This document shows positions 42,454 through 50,820 of a DNA stretch of 64,000 nt, one piece after another (position 1 is the stretch's first letter; every line of letters begins with the position of its first letter). The translations under genes and the position numbers were made by a program. A model generated the notes under the pieces. The model ran no database searches. It was not told the DNA's origin and worked only from the letters and a program-made list of their open reading frames with translations. The stretch is from Pseudonocardia sediminis. GTDB taxonomy: Bacteria > Actinomycetota > Actinomycetes > Mycobacteriales > Pseudonocardiaceae. The DNA is taken from contig NZ_SHKL01000001.1 in assembly GCF_004217185.1 (NCBI RefSeq), positions 4,276,001 through 4,340,000 of the forward strand. Direction: 5' to 3'.

Positions 42454-42827
42454 GCGACGACCTCTCGACCGGCTACTGGGACGGCGCCCGCCGCGGCGCG
42501 CTGGTGCTGCAGCGCTGCACCGCGTGCGGGCACGTGCGGCACTACCCGACGTTGCTGTGCCCGGTCTGCCACTCCGACGGCGTCGAACCGCTCGAGGCGT
42601 GCGGGCGCGGGACGGTGCACAGCTGGACGGTCGCCCACCACGCGTTCGACCCGGCGTTCGCCGACGATCTGCCGTACACGCTGGTCACGGTCGACGTCGA
42701 GGAGGGACCGCGCGTCCTGGCCCGCCTGGAGCCCGACACCGCCGGCCTGCAGATCGGCCGGCCCGTGACCATCGGCTTCGCCCCCGGCGCGGGCGGGGTC
42801 CCGGTCCCGCTGGCCCGCCCTGCCTGA
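42450..42827 (+). CDS. Second DUF35 Zn-ribbon/OB-fold protein
   Basis: The 125-residue product has a four-Cys ribbon (CTACGHVRHYPTLLCPVC) and an OB-fold (GTVHSWTVAHHAFDPAFADDLPYTLVTVDVEEG, GRPVTIGF). It is shorter than the first copy because it lacks the N-terminal helix. It overlaps the thiolase-like gene by 4 bp and ends the FMO transcript; a large palindrome follows. Confidence 0.88.
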   Translation: MSDDLSTGYWDGARRGALVLQRCTACGHVRHYPTLLCPVCHSDGVEPLEACGRGTVHSWTVAHHAFDPAFADDLPYTLVTVDVEEGPRVLARLEPDTAGLQIGRPVTIGFAPGAGGVPVPLARPA

Positions 42828-42841
42828 CGGGCCCCCGACCA

Positions 42842-42905
42842 TGATCGATCGGTGTGGTCGGATCGGTGCCATCGGTGGCACCGATCGTCTCCCACTGATC
42901 GATCA
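42842..42905. promoter_or_regulatory. Nested palindrome between DUF35 and enoyl-CoA hydratase genes
   Basis: The inner arms GATCGGTGCCA (42861-42871) and TGGCACCGATC (42876-42886) are exact reverse complements. The outer arms 42842-42854 and 42893-42905 match at 12 of 13 positions. The structure starts 15 bp after one stop and ends 24 bp before the next start, so it may be a terminator, an operator or both. Confidence 0.6.
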
Positions 42906-42929
42906 CCCACGACCGAGAGGGGCGACACC

Positions 42930-43694
42930 GTGTCCGACGCGGTCCTGGTGACCCACGACGACGGCCTGGCCATCATCACGATCAACCGTCCGGAGAAGCG
43001 CAACGCCATCAACGGCGCCGTGTCGGAGGGGGTGTGCGCCGCGGTCGACGAGCTCGACGCCCGCGACGACCTGCGCGTCGGCATCCTCACCGGCGCGGGC
43101 GGCACGTTCTGCTCCGGGATGGACCTGGCCGCGTTCGTGCGCGGCGAGACCACCCGGGTACCGGGACGTGGGCTGCTCGGCATCGCGCGCACGCCGCCGA
43201 CGAAGCCGCTGATCGCCGCCGTCGAGGGGTACGCGCTGGCCGGCGGGTTCGAGGCGATGCTGGCGTGCGACCTGGTGGTCGCGGGCGCGGGCGCGTCGTT
43301 CGGGCTGCCCGAGGCCAAGCGCGGTCTGGCCGCCGCGGCGGGTGGTCTGCTGCGGCTGCCCCGGATGATCCCGCAGCGCATCGCGATGGAGATGGCGCTG
43401 ACCGGCGACATGGTCCCGGCCGAGCGGATGCTCGCCTACGGGCTGGTCAACGAGCTCGTCGAGACCGGTGGTGCGCTGGCCGCGGCGACGGCCCTGGCCC
43501 GGCGGATCATCGCGAACGCGCCGCTGTCGGTGGCCGCGTCCAAGCGCGTGATCGTCGAGTCGCAGGACTGGAGCACCGAGGAGATGTGGGCCCGGCAGGA
43601 GGAGATCACCCGGCCGGTCCTGCGCTCCGCGGACGCGAAGGAGGGCTCCGCGGCGTTCACCGAGAAGCGGGCCGCGAACTGGAGCGGGAAGTAG
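42930..43694 (+). CDS. Enoyl-CoA hydratase/isomerase-family protein
   Basis: The 254-residue protein starts at GTG 42930 behind GAGAGGGG. Crotonase hallmarks are NRPEKRNAINGAV, GGTFCSGMDLAAF (oxyanion hole), GYALAGGFEAMLACDLVVAG and GLPEAKRGLAAAAGGLLRLPR. The two Glu positions of hydratases are both present (GGFE and LPEAK), so hydratase activity is plausible. It would act after the acyl-CoA dehydrogenase. Confidence 0.9.
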   Translation: MSDAVLVTHDDGLAIITINRPEKRNAINGAVSEGVCAAVDELDARDDLRVGILTGAGGTFCSGMDLAAFVRGETTRVPGRGLLGIARTPPTKPLIAAVEGYALAGGFEAMLACDLVVAGAGASFGLPEAKRGLAAAAGGLLRLPRMIPQRIAMEMALTGDMVPAERMLAYGLVNELVETGGALAAATALARRIIANAPLSVAASKRVIVESQDWSTEEMWARQEEITRPVLRSADAKEGSAAFTEKRAANWSGK

Positions 43695-43696
43695 GG

Positions 43697-44833
43697 GTGC
43701 GCACCCCGATCTGCGACCTGCTCGGCTGCGAGGTGCCGATCTTCGCGTTCTCGCACTGCCGTGACGTCGTCGCCGCGGTGACCCGCGCGGGCGGGTTCGG
43801 CGTGCTGGGTGCCTCGACCGGCTCGCCGGAGCAGCTGGAGGTCGAGCTGGCCTGGCTCGATGAGCACACCGGTGGGCGTCCCTACGGCGTCGACGTGATC
43901 GTCCCCAGCACCTACGACGAGCGCGCCGAGGTCCCGCCGGCCGAGCTGGAGGCGATGATCCCGGAGGAGCACCGGGCGTTCCAGGACCGCCTGCTGGCCG
44001 AGGCCGGGGTGGCCGAGCTGCCCGCCGACGAGCGCGCCCGGCTGCGCGCGGAGCTGGCCGCCGGCCGCGGCGGGATGACCCCGGACGGCGCACGACGGCT
44101 GGTGGCGGTCGCGCTCGCGCACCGGAACGTGCGCATGGTGGTCAGCGCCCTCGGAGCCCCGCCGCCGGACGTCGTCGAGGACCTGAAGGCGCACGACGTC
44201 GTCGTCGGGGCGTTGTGCGGCAAGGCATCCCACGCGCGACGCCAGATCGAGGCCGGGGTCCAGGTCGTCGTCGCGCAGGGCACCGAGGCCGGTGGGCACA
44301 CCGGGGAGATCTCGACGCTCGTGCTGGTGCCGGAGGTGGTGGCGGTCGTCGGGGACCGGGCCGCGGTGCTGGCGGCGGGCGGGATCAGCCACGGAAGCCA
44401 GATCGCGGCGTCGCTCGCGATGGGCGCGCAGGGCGTCTGGTGCGGCACGATCTGGCTCGGCACCCGCGAGTCCGAGCTCGACGACTTCGAGCGCACCGCG
44501 CTGTACGCGACCCCCACCGAGGGCACCGCGCGCCGCCGCGCCCGCACCGGCAAGACGGTGCGGATGACCCGCAGCGAGCTGTCCGAGGCGTGGGAGCGCC
44601 CAGGCTCCCCCGGTTACCTGCCGACGCCGCTGCAGGGCGTGCTCTACAACGAGGCGCACGCGCGGGTGGTCCGCGCCCGCCGGGGCGACCTGTGGTCGTT
44701 CCCGGCCGGGCAGTCGGTCGGCGCGGTGACCGGGGAGTCCTCGGTCGGCGACGTCATGTTCCGGCTGCAGTCCGAGTACGGCGAGGCCGTCGAGCGCCTC
44801 GCCGCGCTCGACACCCGGGAGAACCTCTCCTGA
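43697..44833 (+). CDS. Nitronate monooxygenase-like FMN protein
   Basis: GTG 43697 lies 2 bp after the hydratase stop. The 378-residue TIM-barrel protein has VPIFAFSHCRDVVAAVTRAGGFGVLG, VVAQGTEAGGHTGEIS with the active-site His, and AAGGISHGSQIAASLAMGAQGVWCGTIWL for FMN phosphate binding. Members oxidise alkyl nitronates or act as 2-nitropropane-dioxygenase-like or enoyl-reductase-like flavoproteins; in catabolic clusters they often have unknown substrates. Translation is probably coupled to the hydratase gene. Confidence 0.86.
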   Translation: MRTPICDLLGCEVPIFAFSHCRDVVAAVTRAGGFGVLGASTGSPEQLEVELAWLDEHTGGRPYGVDVIVPSTYDERAEVPPAELEAMIPEEHRAFQDRLLAEAGVAELPADERARLRAELAAGRGGMTPDGARRLVAVALAHRNVRMVVSALGAPPPDVVEDLKAHDVVVGALCGKASHARRQIEAGVQVVVAQGTEAGGHTGEISTLVLVPEVVAVVGDRAAVLAAGGISHGSQIAASLAMGAQGVWCGTIWLGTRESELDDFERTALYATPTEGTARRRARTGKTVRMTRSELSEAWERPGSPGYLPTPLQGVLYNEAHARVVRARRGDLWSFPAGQSVGAVTGESSVGDVMFRLQSEYGEAVERLAALDTRENLS

Positions 44834-44933
44834 ACCTGACGGGTTCACAGGCGATCCTCAGGCGCAGCTCAGCGGTATGTCGGGTTCGTCCCGTTCACTG
44901 ACGGGTGACGACGACGACGGCGAGGAACCCATC

Positions 44934-45338
44934 ATGAGCGCCACGCACGCCCCGGAGCCCGAAGGACGACCCGACCGCGACGACCGGCGCGATGCGACGC
45001 CGCGCCCGGTCGCCGCGCCGCTGACCGACCGCGACCGGGAGATCCTCGACCGCATCGCCGGCTTCGAGAACGGCTCGGACCCGGTCTTCGTCGCCCGGCT
45101 CAACGCCCCGCCCGCGCCCGCCACCGACGCGACCGCCGGCACCACCACCGGTCCCGCCGGCGGGCTCGGCCGGGACCGGATCATCCAGATCGTGGTGGTG
45201 CTCGGCCTGCTGGCGCTGCTCCTGCCCGGCCCGTGGTTGCTCGTGGCCGCGTTCCTGGTCGGCCCGGCGATCGCGGCCTTCTTCGGCCTGCGCACCGCAC
45301 GCCGCGCCGCCCGCACCATGAAGCCGCCGGCCGCCTGA
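44934..45338 (+). CDS. DUF3040-type small membrane protein
   Basis: From ATG 44934 the 134-residue product has an acidic/basic N terminus and LTDRDREILDRIAGFENGSDPVFVARL, the pattern of DUF3040 (helix before membrane). One long or two short hydrophobic helices (IIQIVVVLGLLALLLPGPWLLVAAFLVGPAIAAFFG) and a basic end follow. DUF3040 proteins are actinobacterial and of unknown function. The nearby stop faces metE across a 72-bp palindrome. Confidence 0.75.
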   Translation: MSATHAPEPEGRPDRDDRRDATPRPVAAPLTDRDREILDRIAGFENGSDPVFVARLNAPPAPATDATAGTTTGPAGGLGRDRIIQIVVVLGLLALLLPGPWLLVAAFLVGPAIAAFFGLRTARRAARTMKPPAA

Positions 45339-45361
45339 GCGCGCAGCCCGAGCTCGCACCA

Positions 45362-45433
45362 GACCGCACACACCCGGAGGTCACGGCACACACCGCCGGC
45401 GGTGTGTGCCGTGACCTGGCGGTGTGTGCGGTC
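45362..45433. terminator. 72-bp near-perfect palindrome between convergent genes
   Basis: The inner arms 45378-45397 and 45398-45417 are exact reverse complements over 20 bp with no loop. A 3x3-nt internal mismatch separates them from 13-bp outer arms (45362-45374 and 45421-45433), also exact. It lies between the stops of the DUF3040 gene and metE and can act as a terminator in both directions. Confidence 0.75.
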
Positions 45434-45465
45434 GCACCCGGGGCCGGGCACGGTCCGCGGACCGG

Positions 45466-47778
45466 TCAGGCGGTCGTGGCGCGGACCCGGTGCACAGCGG
45501 CGACCAGGTTCGTCAGGGCCGCGACGACCTCCGGCTCGCCGCGGGTCTTCAGGCCGCAGTCCGGGTTGGCCCACAGACGGTCCGCCCCGATGTGTTGTCG
45601 CGCCGCCGTGAGCTGTCCGGCGAGCTCGTCCTCGCTCGGCACCTCCGGGGAGTGCACGTCGTAGATCCCCGGGCCGAGCGCACGCGGCACGCCCGGGCCG
45701 AGCTCGGCGAGCACCTCCATCCGCGACCGGGCCGCCTCGACCGTCGTCACGTCCGCGTCCAGGCCGTCGATCGCGCCGACCACCTCGCCGAACTCGGAGT
45801 AGCACAGGTGGGTGTGGATCTGGGTGGCGTCGGCGACCGCACCGGTGACCATCCGGAACGCGTCCACCGCCCAGGCCAGATAGTCCTCGCGGTCGAGCTC
45901 GTGCAGCGGCAGCAGCTCGCGCAGCGCGGGCTCGTCGACCTGGATGATCGCCAGCCCCGCGGCCTCCAGGTCGGTCACCTCGTCGCGCAGCGCCAGCCCG
46001 ACCTGCCGCGCGGTGTCGCCGAGCGGCTGGTCGTCGCGCACGAACGACCAGGCCAGGATCGTCACCGGGCCGGTGAGCATGCCCTTGACCGGCTTGTCCG
46101 ACAGCGACTGTGCGTACCTCGCCCACTCCACCGTGATCGGCTCCGGCCGGGAGACGTCGGAGTGGAGGATCGGCGGGCGCACGCAGCGCGACCCGTAGGA
46201 CTGCACCCAGCCGTGCTCGGTGGTGGCGAAGCCGTCCAGGTTCTCGGCGAAGTACTGGACCATGTCGTTGCGCTCGGGCTCGCCGTGCACCAGCACGTCG
46301 AGGCCGATCTTCTCCTGCAGCGCGACGACGCGTTCGATCTCCGCGCGCATCCGCTCGGTGTAGGCGGCGTCGTCGAGTCGCCCGGCCCGGTGCGCCGCCC
46401 GGTCGGCGCGGATCGCACCGGTCTGCGGGAACGAGCCGATCGTCGTCGTCGGGATCTCGGGCAGTCCCAGGGCCGCCCGCTGGGCCGCGGCGCGGGCCCC
46501 GGCGTCGCCGCGCCGGTAGTGGTCCTCGCCGAGCTCGACGAGACGCCGCCGGACGTCGGCGTCCCGGCCGCTCGCCGCAGCGACACCGGCCCGGACGGCG
46601 CGGGCGGCCTCGAGCTCGGAGCGGACCGCGCCCGGGCCCTCGTGCAGGGCACGGGCGAGCAGGACGACCTCGTCGACCTTCTGGTTCGCGAACGCGAGCC
46701 GGTCGACGACGTCCGCGGTGAGCCCGGTCTCGGCCTCGACGTCGTAGGGGACGTGCAGCAGCGAGCAGGAGGTGCTGATCTCCACCCGGCCCACCGCGCC
46801 CTGCAGCACGGTCGCCTTGCCGAGCGCGGCGTCGAGGTCGGTGCGCCAGACGTTGCGCCCGTCGACGACCCCGGCCAGCACCGTCTTGCCGAGCAGCGCG
46901 GGGATCCCGGACACCGACTCCAGGTCGGCGGCCCCGGCCACCAGGTCGAGACCGATCGCGTCCACCGCGGTGCGGGCCAGCACCGGCAGGGCCGGGCCGA
47001 GCTCACCGAAGTAGCTCGCGACGAGCAGCCGCGGGCGCGACGGTGCCGCGGAGAGCCGGTCGTAGACCTTCCCCAGCAGCGCGATCTCCTCCGGCGTCCG
47101 GTCGGCGGCGAACGCGGGCTCGTCGAGCTGCACCCACTCCGCTCCGGCCGCGGCCAGCTCGGCGAGCAGGTCGACGTAGACCTCCACCAGCGGCCCGACC
47201 AGGTCGAGCGGCCGGAAGCCCTCCGGGGCCTCCTCCGCGGGCTTGGCCAGCAGCAGGAACGTCAGCGGCCCGATCAGCACCGGACGGGTCCGCACACCGG
47301 CGTCCGCGGCCTCGCGGAACTCCTCGACCGCCTTGCGGTCGGTGGGGGCGAGCCGCGTCCTCGGGCCCAGCTCGGGGACCAGGTAGTGGTAGTTCGTGTC
47401 GAACCACTTGGTCATCTCGCACGCCGGGATCCCCTCCCGGCCGCGGGCCATCGCGAACAGCAGGTCGAGGCGGTCCTCGGACCCGGCGATGCCGGCGAAC
47501 CGCTCCGGGACCGCACCGACGGCCAGCGCCGTGTCGAGCATCTGGTCGTAGTAGGAGAACGTGTTCGACGGCACCGAGCCCAGACCCGCGTCGCGCAGGC
47601 CCGTCCAGGTGTCGCGGCGCAGCCCGGCGGCGGTCCCGCGCAGGGTGTCGCGGTCGATCGTCCCGGCCCAGTAGCCCTCGGTGGCGCGCTTGAGCTCCCG
47701 GTCCGGTCCGATCCGGGGGTATCCGATCACGGTGCTGCCCAGGTCGGTCCGGGCGCGGGTGGATGGTGCTGAGGTCAC
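45466..47778 (-). CDS. metE: Cobalamin-independent methionine synthase
   Basis: From GTG 47778 (GAGGAG just upstream) the 770-residue protein has the N-terminal domain ([33 protein letters not shown]) and the catalytic C-terminal domain ([46 protein letters not shown] and NPDCGLKTR with the zinc-binding His and Cys residues). It transfers a methyl group from 5-methyltetrahydropteroyl-glutamate to homocysteine. The leader contains a cobalamin riboswitch, so expression should fall when B12 is plentiful and a B12-dependent MetH can take over. Confidence 0.96.
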   Translation of the reverse strand: MTSAPSTRARTDLGSTVIGYPRIGPDRELKRATEGYWAGTIDRDTLRGTAAGLRRDTWTGLRDAGLGSVPSNTFSYYDQMLDTALAVGAVPERFAGIAGSEDRLDLLFAMARGREGIPACEMTKWFDTNYHYLVPELGPRTRLAPTDRKAVEEFREAADAGVRTRPVLIGPLTFLLLAKPAEEAPEGFRPLDLVGPLVEVYVDLLAELAAAGAEWVQLDEPAFAADRTPEEIALLGKVYDRLSAAPSRPRLLVASYFGELGPALPVLARTAVDAIGLDLVAGAADLESVSGIPALLGKTVLAGVVDGRNVWRTDLDAALGKATVLQGAVGRVEISTSCSLLHVPYDVEAETGLTADVVDRLAFANQKVDEVVLLARALHEGPGAVRSELEAARAVRAGVAAASGRDADVRRRLVELGEDHYRRGDAGARAAAQRAALGLPEIPTTTIGSFPQTGAIRADRAAHRAGRLDDAAYTERMRAEIERVVALQEKIGLDVLVHGEPERNDMVQYFAENLDGFATTEHGWVQSYGSRCVRPPILHSDVSRPEPITVEWARYAQSLSDKPVKGMLTGPVTILAWSFVRDDQPLGDTARQVGLALRDEVTDLEAAGLAIIQVDEPALRELLPLHELDREDYLAWAVDAFRMVTGAVADATQIHTHLCYSEFGEVVGAIDGLDADVTTVEAARSRMEVLAELGPGVPRALGPGIYDVHSPEVPSEDELAGQLTAARQHIGADRLWANPDCGLKTRGEPEVVAALTNLVAAVHRVRATTA

Positions 47779-47942
47779 GGCTCTCTCCTCGCGAGCGCGG
47801 TGGAGGACCCGCGGTCGTGCACGAGGAGGCACGTCCGACACCCGGCGGCCGTCACCGGAGGGGTCTCCGGCGGGCACGGCGCGGCCCGGGTTCCGCACGG
47901 CCCACCCGCGAGGCCACGGATCCGCGCGCACCGGCGGTGCAC

Positions 47943-48110
47943 GCACCGGCGGCAGGTCTTCGGACTCGTGGGCGTCGTGCTCGTTCCTACCGGCCGTCGC
48001 TTCCCAGGGAGTTCCCAGTGCTCGTGACGGCGGTCGTTCCCACTCACCGCTGCGGGGCAGTCCCGGAGTCACACCGGGTTCCCTCTTGCCTCGCGCCGTG
48101 GCCCGCAGGG
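47943..48110 (-). promoter_or_regulatory. Cobalamin riboswitch in the metE leader
   Basis: On the minus strand the leader reads GTGTGACTCCGGGACTGCCC and CGCAGCGGTGAG (core of the cobalamin aptamer), and ends with AGTCCGAAGACCTGCC, the B12-box. The aptamer lies ~170 bp before metE. The remaining leader to 47779 has GC-rich inverted repeats, for example CCGGAG/CTCCGG near 47855, that could be the expression platform. The 429-bp gap between metE and the next gene holds no protein gene. Confidence 0.92.
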
Positions 48111-48207
48111 CCGCGACGCGAACCGTCGGCACGGCCGACTGTAGGGCCATCCGGCCGCGGCGCAACCGGACGTGTGCCCCCTGTCACGTCCGGTCGCGCC
48201 GGGGTGT

Positions 48208-50727
48208 TCAGCGCAGCGCGGGGCGCGGGCCGGTGTTGGGGGTGTGCTCCGGGGTCGGCGGCGCGGGCGGCGGTTCCGCGACGCGGATCTGCTCCCGGGT
48301 CGCGCTGTCGGTCCCGCCCCGGGTCGCCGGGACGCCGCGACGGTCGGCCGGGGCCGAGGCCGTCGTGGTCGGTGCCGGCGACGGCCCGTCGGCGACGTCG
48401 ATCCGGGTCACCCGCGCCGAGCCGATCTTGAACAGCGGCTGCTTCGAGACCGGGTCCCACGCCGAGAGCGTCGTCTCGTTGGCCGCGTGCCCGGTCGGGG
48501 TGCGCCCGTCGCCGTCGTCCCACCAGCCGTAGTGGAACGGGAGGAACACCACCCCGTCGCGGCCGCGCCCGACCCGGGCCGGGACCTCGACGGCGCCGCG
48601 GCGCGTCTGGACCCGCACCCGGTCGCCCTCACCGACGCCGAGCAGTGCGGCGTCGGCGACCGAGAGCTCCGCCCAGCCGTCCGGTGCCGCGCGGTTGAGC
48701 TGCGGCGAGCGTCCGGTCTTGGTGCGGGTGTGGAACTGGTAGGCGGTCCGGCCGGTGGTGAGCGCGAACGGGAAGTCCGGGTCCGGTGACTCGGGCGGCG
48801 CGACGTGCTCGCACGCCCGCAGGAAGGCCCGGCCGTGCGGCGGCGAGGCGAGGTAGTCCTGCCGCGACACGGCCTCGCCGGTGACCAGGTCGTGGCCGTA
48901 GGTCTCGCAGACGTCGGGGTCGGTGGCGAACACCCCGTCGGCGTAGAGCCGGTTCACCCCCGCCGGCTGCTCGTCGGTGCACGGCCACGGGATCCCGCTG
49001 CCGCCGCGCAGCGCGTCGTAGGACAGCCCCGAGTAGTCGCAGAGCCGCCCGCGGCTGCACTCGCGCCAGGCGTCGAACGCGCCCTCCGGCGTGGACCAGC
49101 CGATCAGCGGGGCGCCGTCGCGGTCGCGGAAGTCCATCCGGGTGCCGTAGTCGAGAAAGATGTCGAGGTCGCTGCGCGCCTCACCGGGTGGCTCGACGGC
49201 CTTCTCCGACAGGTGCACGACCCGGTTGACGTTGGTGAACGTGCCCTGCTTCTCGCCCCACATCGCGGCCGGCAGGACGACGTCGGCGAACTGCGCGGTC
49301 TCGGTCAGGAACCCGTCCTGCACGATCACGAACAGGTCCTCGCGGGCGAGGATCTCGCGGATCCGCGGCAGCTCGGGCAACGACACGGCCGGGTTCGTCG
49401 CGGCGATCCAGAGGAAGGCGATGTCCCCGGCCTCGGCCAGGCGGAAGATTTCCATCGCGTGCGTCGGCGGCCCGTCGTGCGGGATGAACGAGGCGTCGAC
49501 GTTCCACAGGGCGGCGAGCTGGTCGATGTGGTCGGGGTTGTCCCAGTTCCGGAAGCCCGGCAGGTCGCCGTTCGTGCCGGCCTCGCGGGCGTTCTGCGCG
49601 GTGGGCTGGCCGTTCATCTGCAGCACCCCGGCGCCGGGGCGTCCGAGCATGCCGCGCAGCAGGTGCAGGTTGTTCACCGCGCACGCCGACGCGGTGGCCT
49701 GGTGGGACTGGTAGAAGCCCTGCAGCACCGTGGACAGCACCCTCTCGGACGTGCCGAAGATCCGGACGGCGCGGCGCAGGTCGTCGGCCGGGACCCGGCA
49801 GAGCTGCGCGACCCGCTCCGGGGTGTAGGGCTCGACGGTGGCGACGAGGTCGTCGAAGCCCAGGGTGTGCGCGTCGACGTAGGCGCGGTCGATCCACCCC
49901 TGCGCGACGAGCTCGCGGACCATGCCGTTGACCAGCGGGAGGTTCGTGCCCGGCAGCGGGGCCAGATGCACTCCCCCGGTGCGCTCGGCGGCCTCGGTGA
50001 CCGGCGTCGTGCGCGGGTCGACGGCGACGACGACGGGTGGCTGCGGCCCCTCGATCCGGTCCAGGATCCGGCTCCACAGCACGGTCTGCGTCTCGGCCAT
50101 GTTGTGCCCGAACAGGAAGACCGCGTCGCAGGACTCGATGTCGGTGTAGGTGCCGGGCTGGCCGTCGGAGCCGAAGGACTCCTTCATCGCCGCCGCGGCG
50201 GTCGCGGTGCACATCCGGGTGTTGCCGTCCATGTGCGGCGTACCGATGCCGGCCTTCCCGATCACGCCGAGCGTGTAGTACTCCTCGAGGAACATCTGGC
50301 CGCTGCCGTAGAAGCCGTGCGATGTCGGGCCGCGCTCGGCGAGCAGCCGGCGCGAGCGGTCCACGATCCGGCCCATCGCGGTGTCCCAGTCGGTCTCGAC
50401 CAGCTCACCGTTCCCCCGGACGAGCGGGCGGGTCAGACGGTCGGCCGAGGTCGACGCCCGGCACGAGCCGTAGAGCCCCTTCGGGCCGAGACGTCCGTGG
50501 TTGACTACGTCGGCCGCGCGGCCCCGCACCCCGACCATCCTCCCGTCGGCGACGGCGATGTCGGCCCCGCACCCGTTGCTGCACAACAGGCACGCCGACT
50601 GCACCCAGTGGTCGACGTCGGCCTCGGTGACGCCGTCGTCGAGCCGCGAGTCGACGCGGACCGGCCACGGCATGTCACGGCCGACGGGGGTGCGCGTCCC
50701 CCAGATGTCGCTGATGCGGTCGGACAC
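48208..50727 (-). CDS. Molybdopterin-dependent oxidoreductase (nitrate reductase/formate dehydrogenase-like)
   Basis: From GTG 50727 (GGAGG upstream) the 839-residue protein has an iron-sulfur motif C46-x2-C49-x3-C53, the MGD-binding core (DGNTRMCTATAAAAMKESFG with a Cys at the molybdenum-ligand position, LFGHNMAETQTVLW, MNGQPTAQNAREAG) and the C-terminal MGD-binding domain (TGRTAYQFHTRTKTGRSPQL). The usual fourth Cys (CPKG) is replaced by Gly in RLGPKGLYG. A Pro/Thr-rich tail of ~45 residues follows. It resembles assimilatory nitrate reductase-like enzymes, but no partner subunit gene is adjacent, so the substrate is unknown. Confidence 0.85.
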   Translation of the reverse strand: MSDRISDIWGTRTPVGRDMPWPVRVDSRLDDGVTEADVDHWVQSACLLCSNGCGADIAVADGRMVGVRGRAADVVNHGRLGPKGLYGSCRASTSADRLTRPLVRGNGELVETDWDTAMGRIVDRSRRLLAERGPTSHGFYGSGQMFLEEYYTLGVIGKAGIGTPHMDGNTRMCTATAAAAMKESFGSDGQPGTYTDIESCDAVFLFGHNMAETQTVLWSRILDRIEGPQPPVVVAVDPRTTPVTEAAERTGGVHLAPLPGTNLPLVNGMVRELVAQGWIDRAYVDAHTLGFDDLVATVEPYTPERVAQLCRVPADDLRRAVRIFGTSERVLSTVLQGFYQSHQATASACAVNNLHLLRGMLGRPGAGVLQMNGQPTAQNAREAGTNGDLPGFRNWDNPDHIDQLAALWNVDASFIPHDGPPTHAMEIFRLAEAGDIAFLWIAATNPAVSLPELPRIREILAREDLFVIVQDGFLTETAQFADVVLPAAMWGEKQGTFTNVNRVVHLSEKAVEPPGEARSDLDIFLDYGTRMDFRDRDGAPLIGWSTPEGAFDAWRECSRGRLCDYSGLSYDALRGGSGIPWPCTDEQPAGVNRLYADGVFATDPDVCETYGHDLVTGEAVSRQDYLASPPHGRAFLRACEHVAPPESPDPDFPFALTTGRTAYQFHTRTKTGRSPQLNRAAPDGWAELSVADAALLGVGEGDRVRVQTRRGAVEVPARVGRGRDGVVFLPFHYGWWDDGDGRTPTGHAANETTLSAWDPVSKQPLFKIGSARVTRIDVADGPSPAPTTTASAPADRRGVPATRGGTDSATREQIRVAEPPPAPPTPEHTPNTGPRPALR

Positions 50728-50820
50728 CGAACCTCCGAAGATCGTGAGCAATGCTTAGAAAGCGATTACCCACGCCTCGGGCAGATCAACACCAGCGAGA
50801 CCGAGACCACACGATCGGGC

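Noticed and set aside
45424-47772. 782-codon plus-strand open frame opposite metE
   Set aside because: It is a mirror frame of metE, rich in Arg/Gly/Val/Gln and with no protein-family features.
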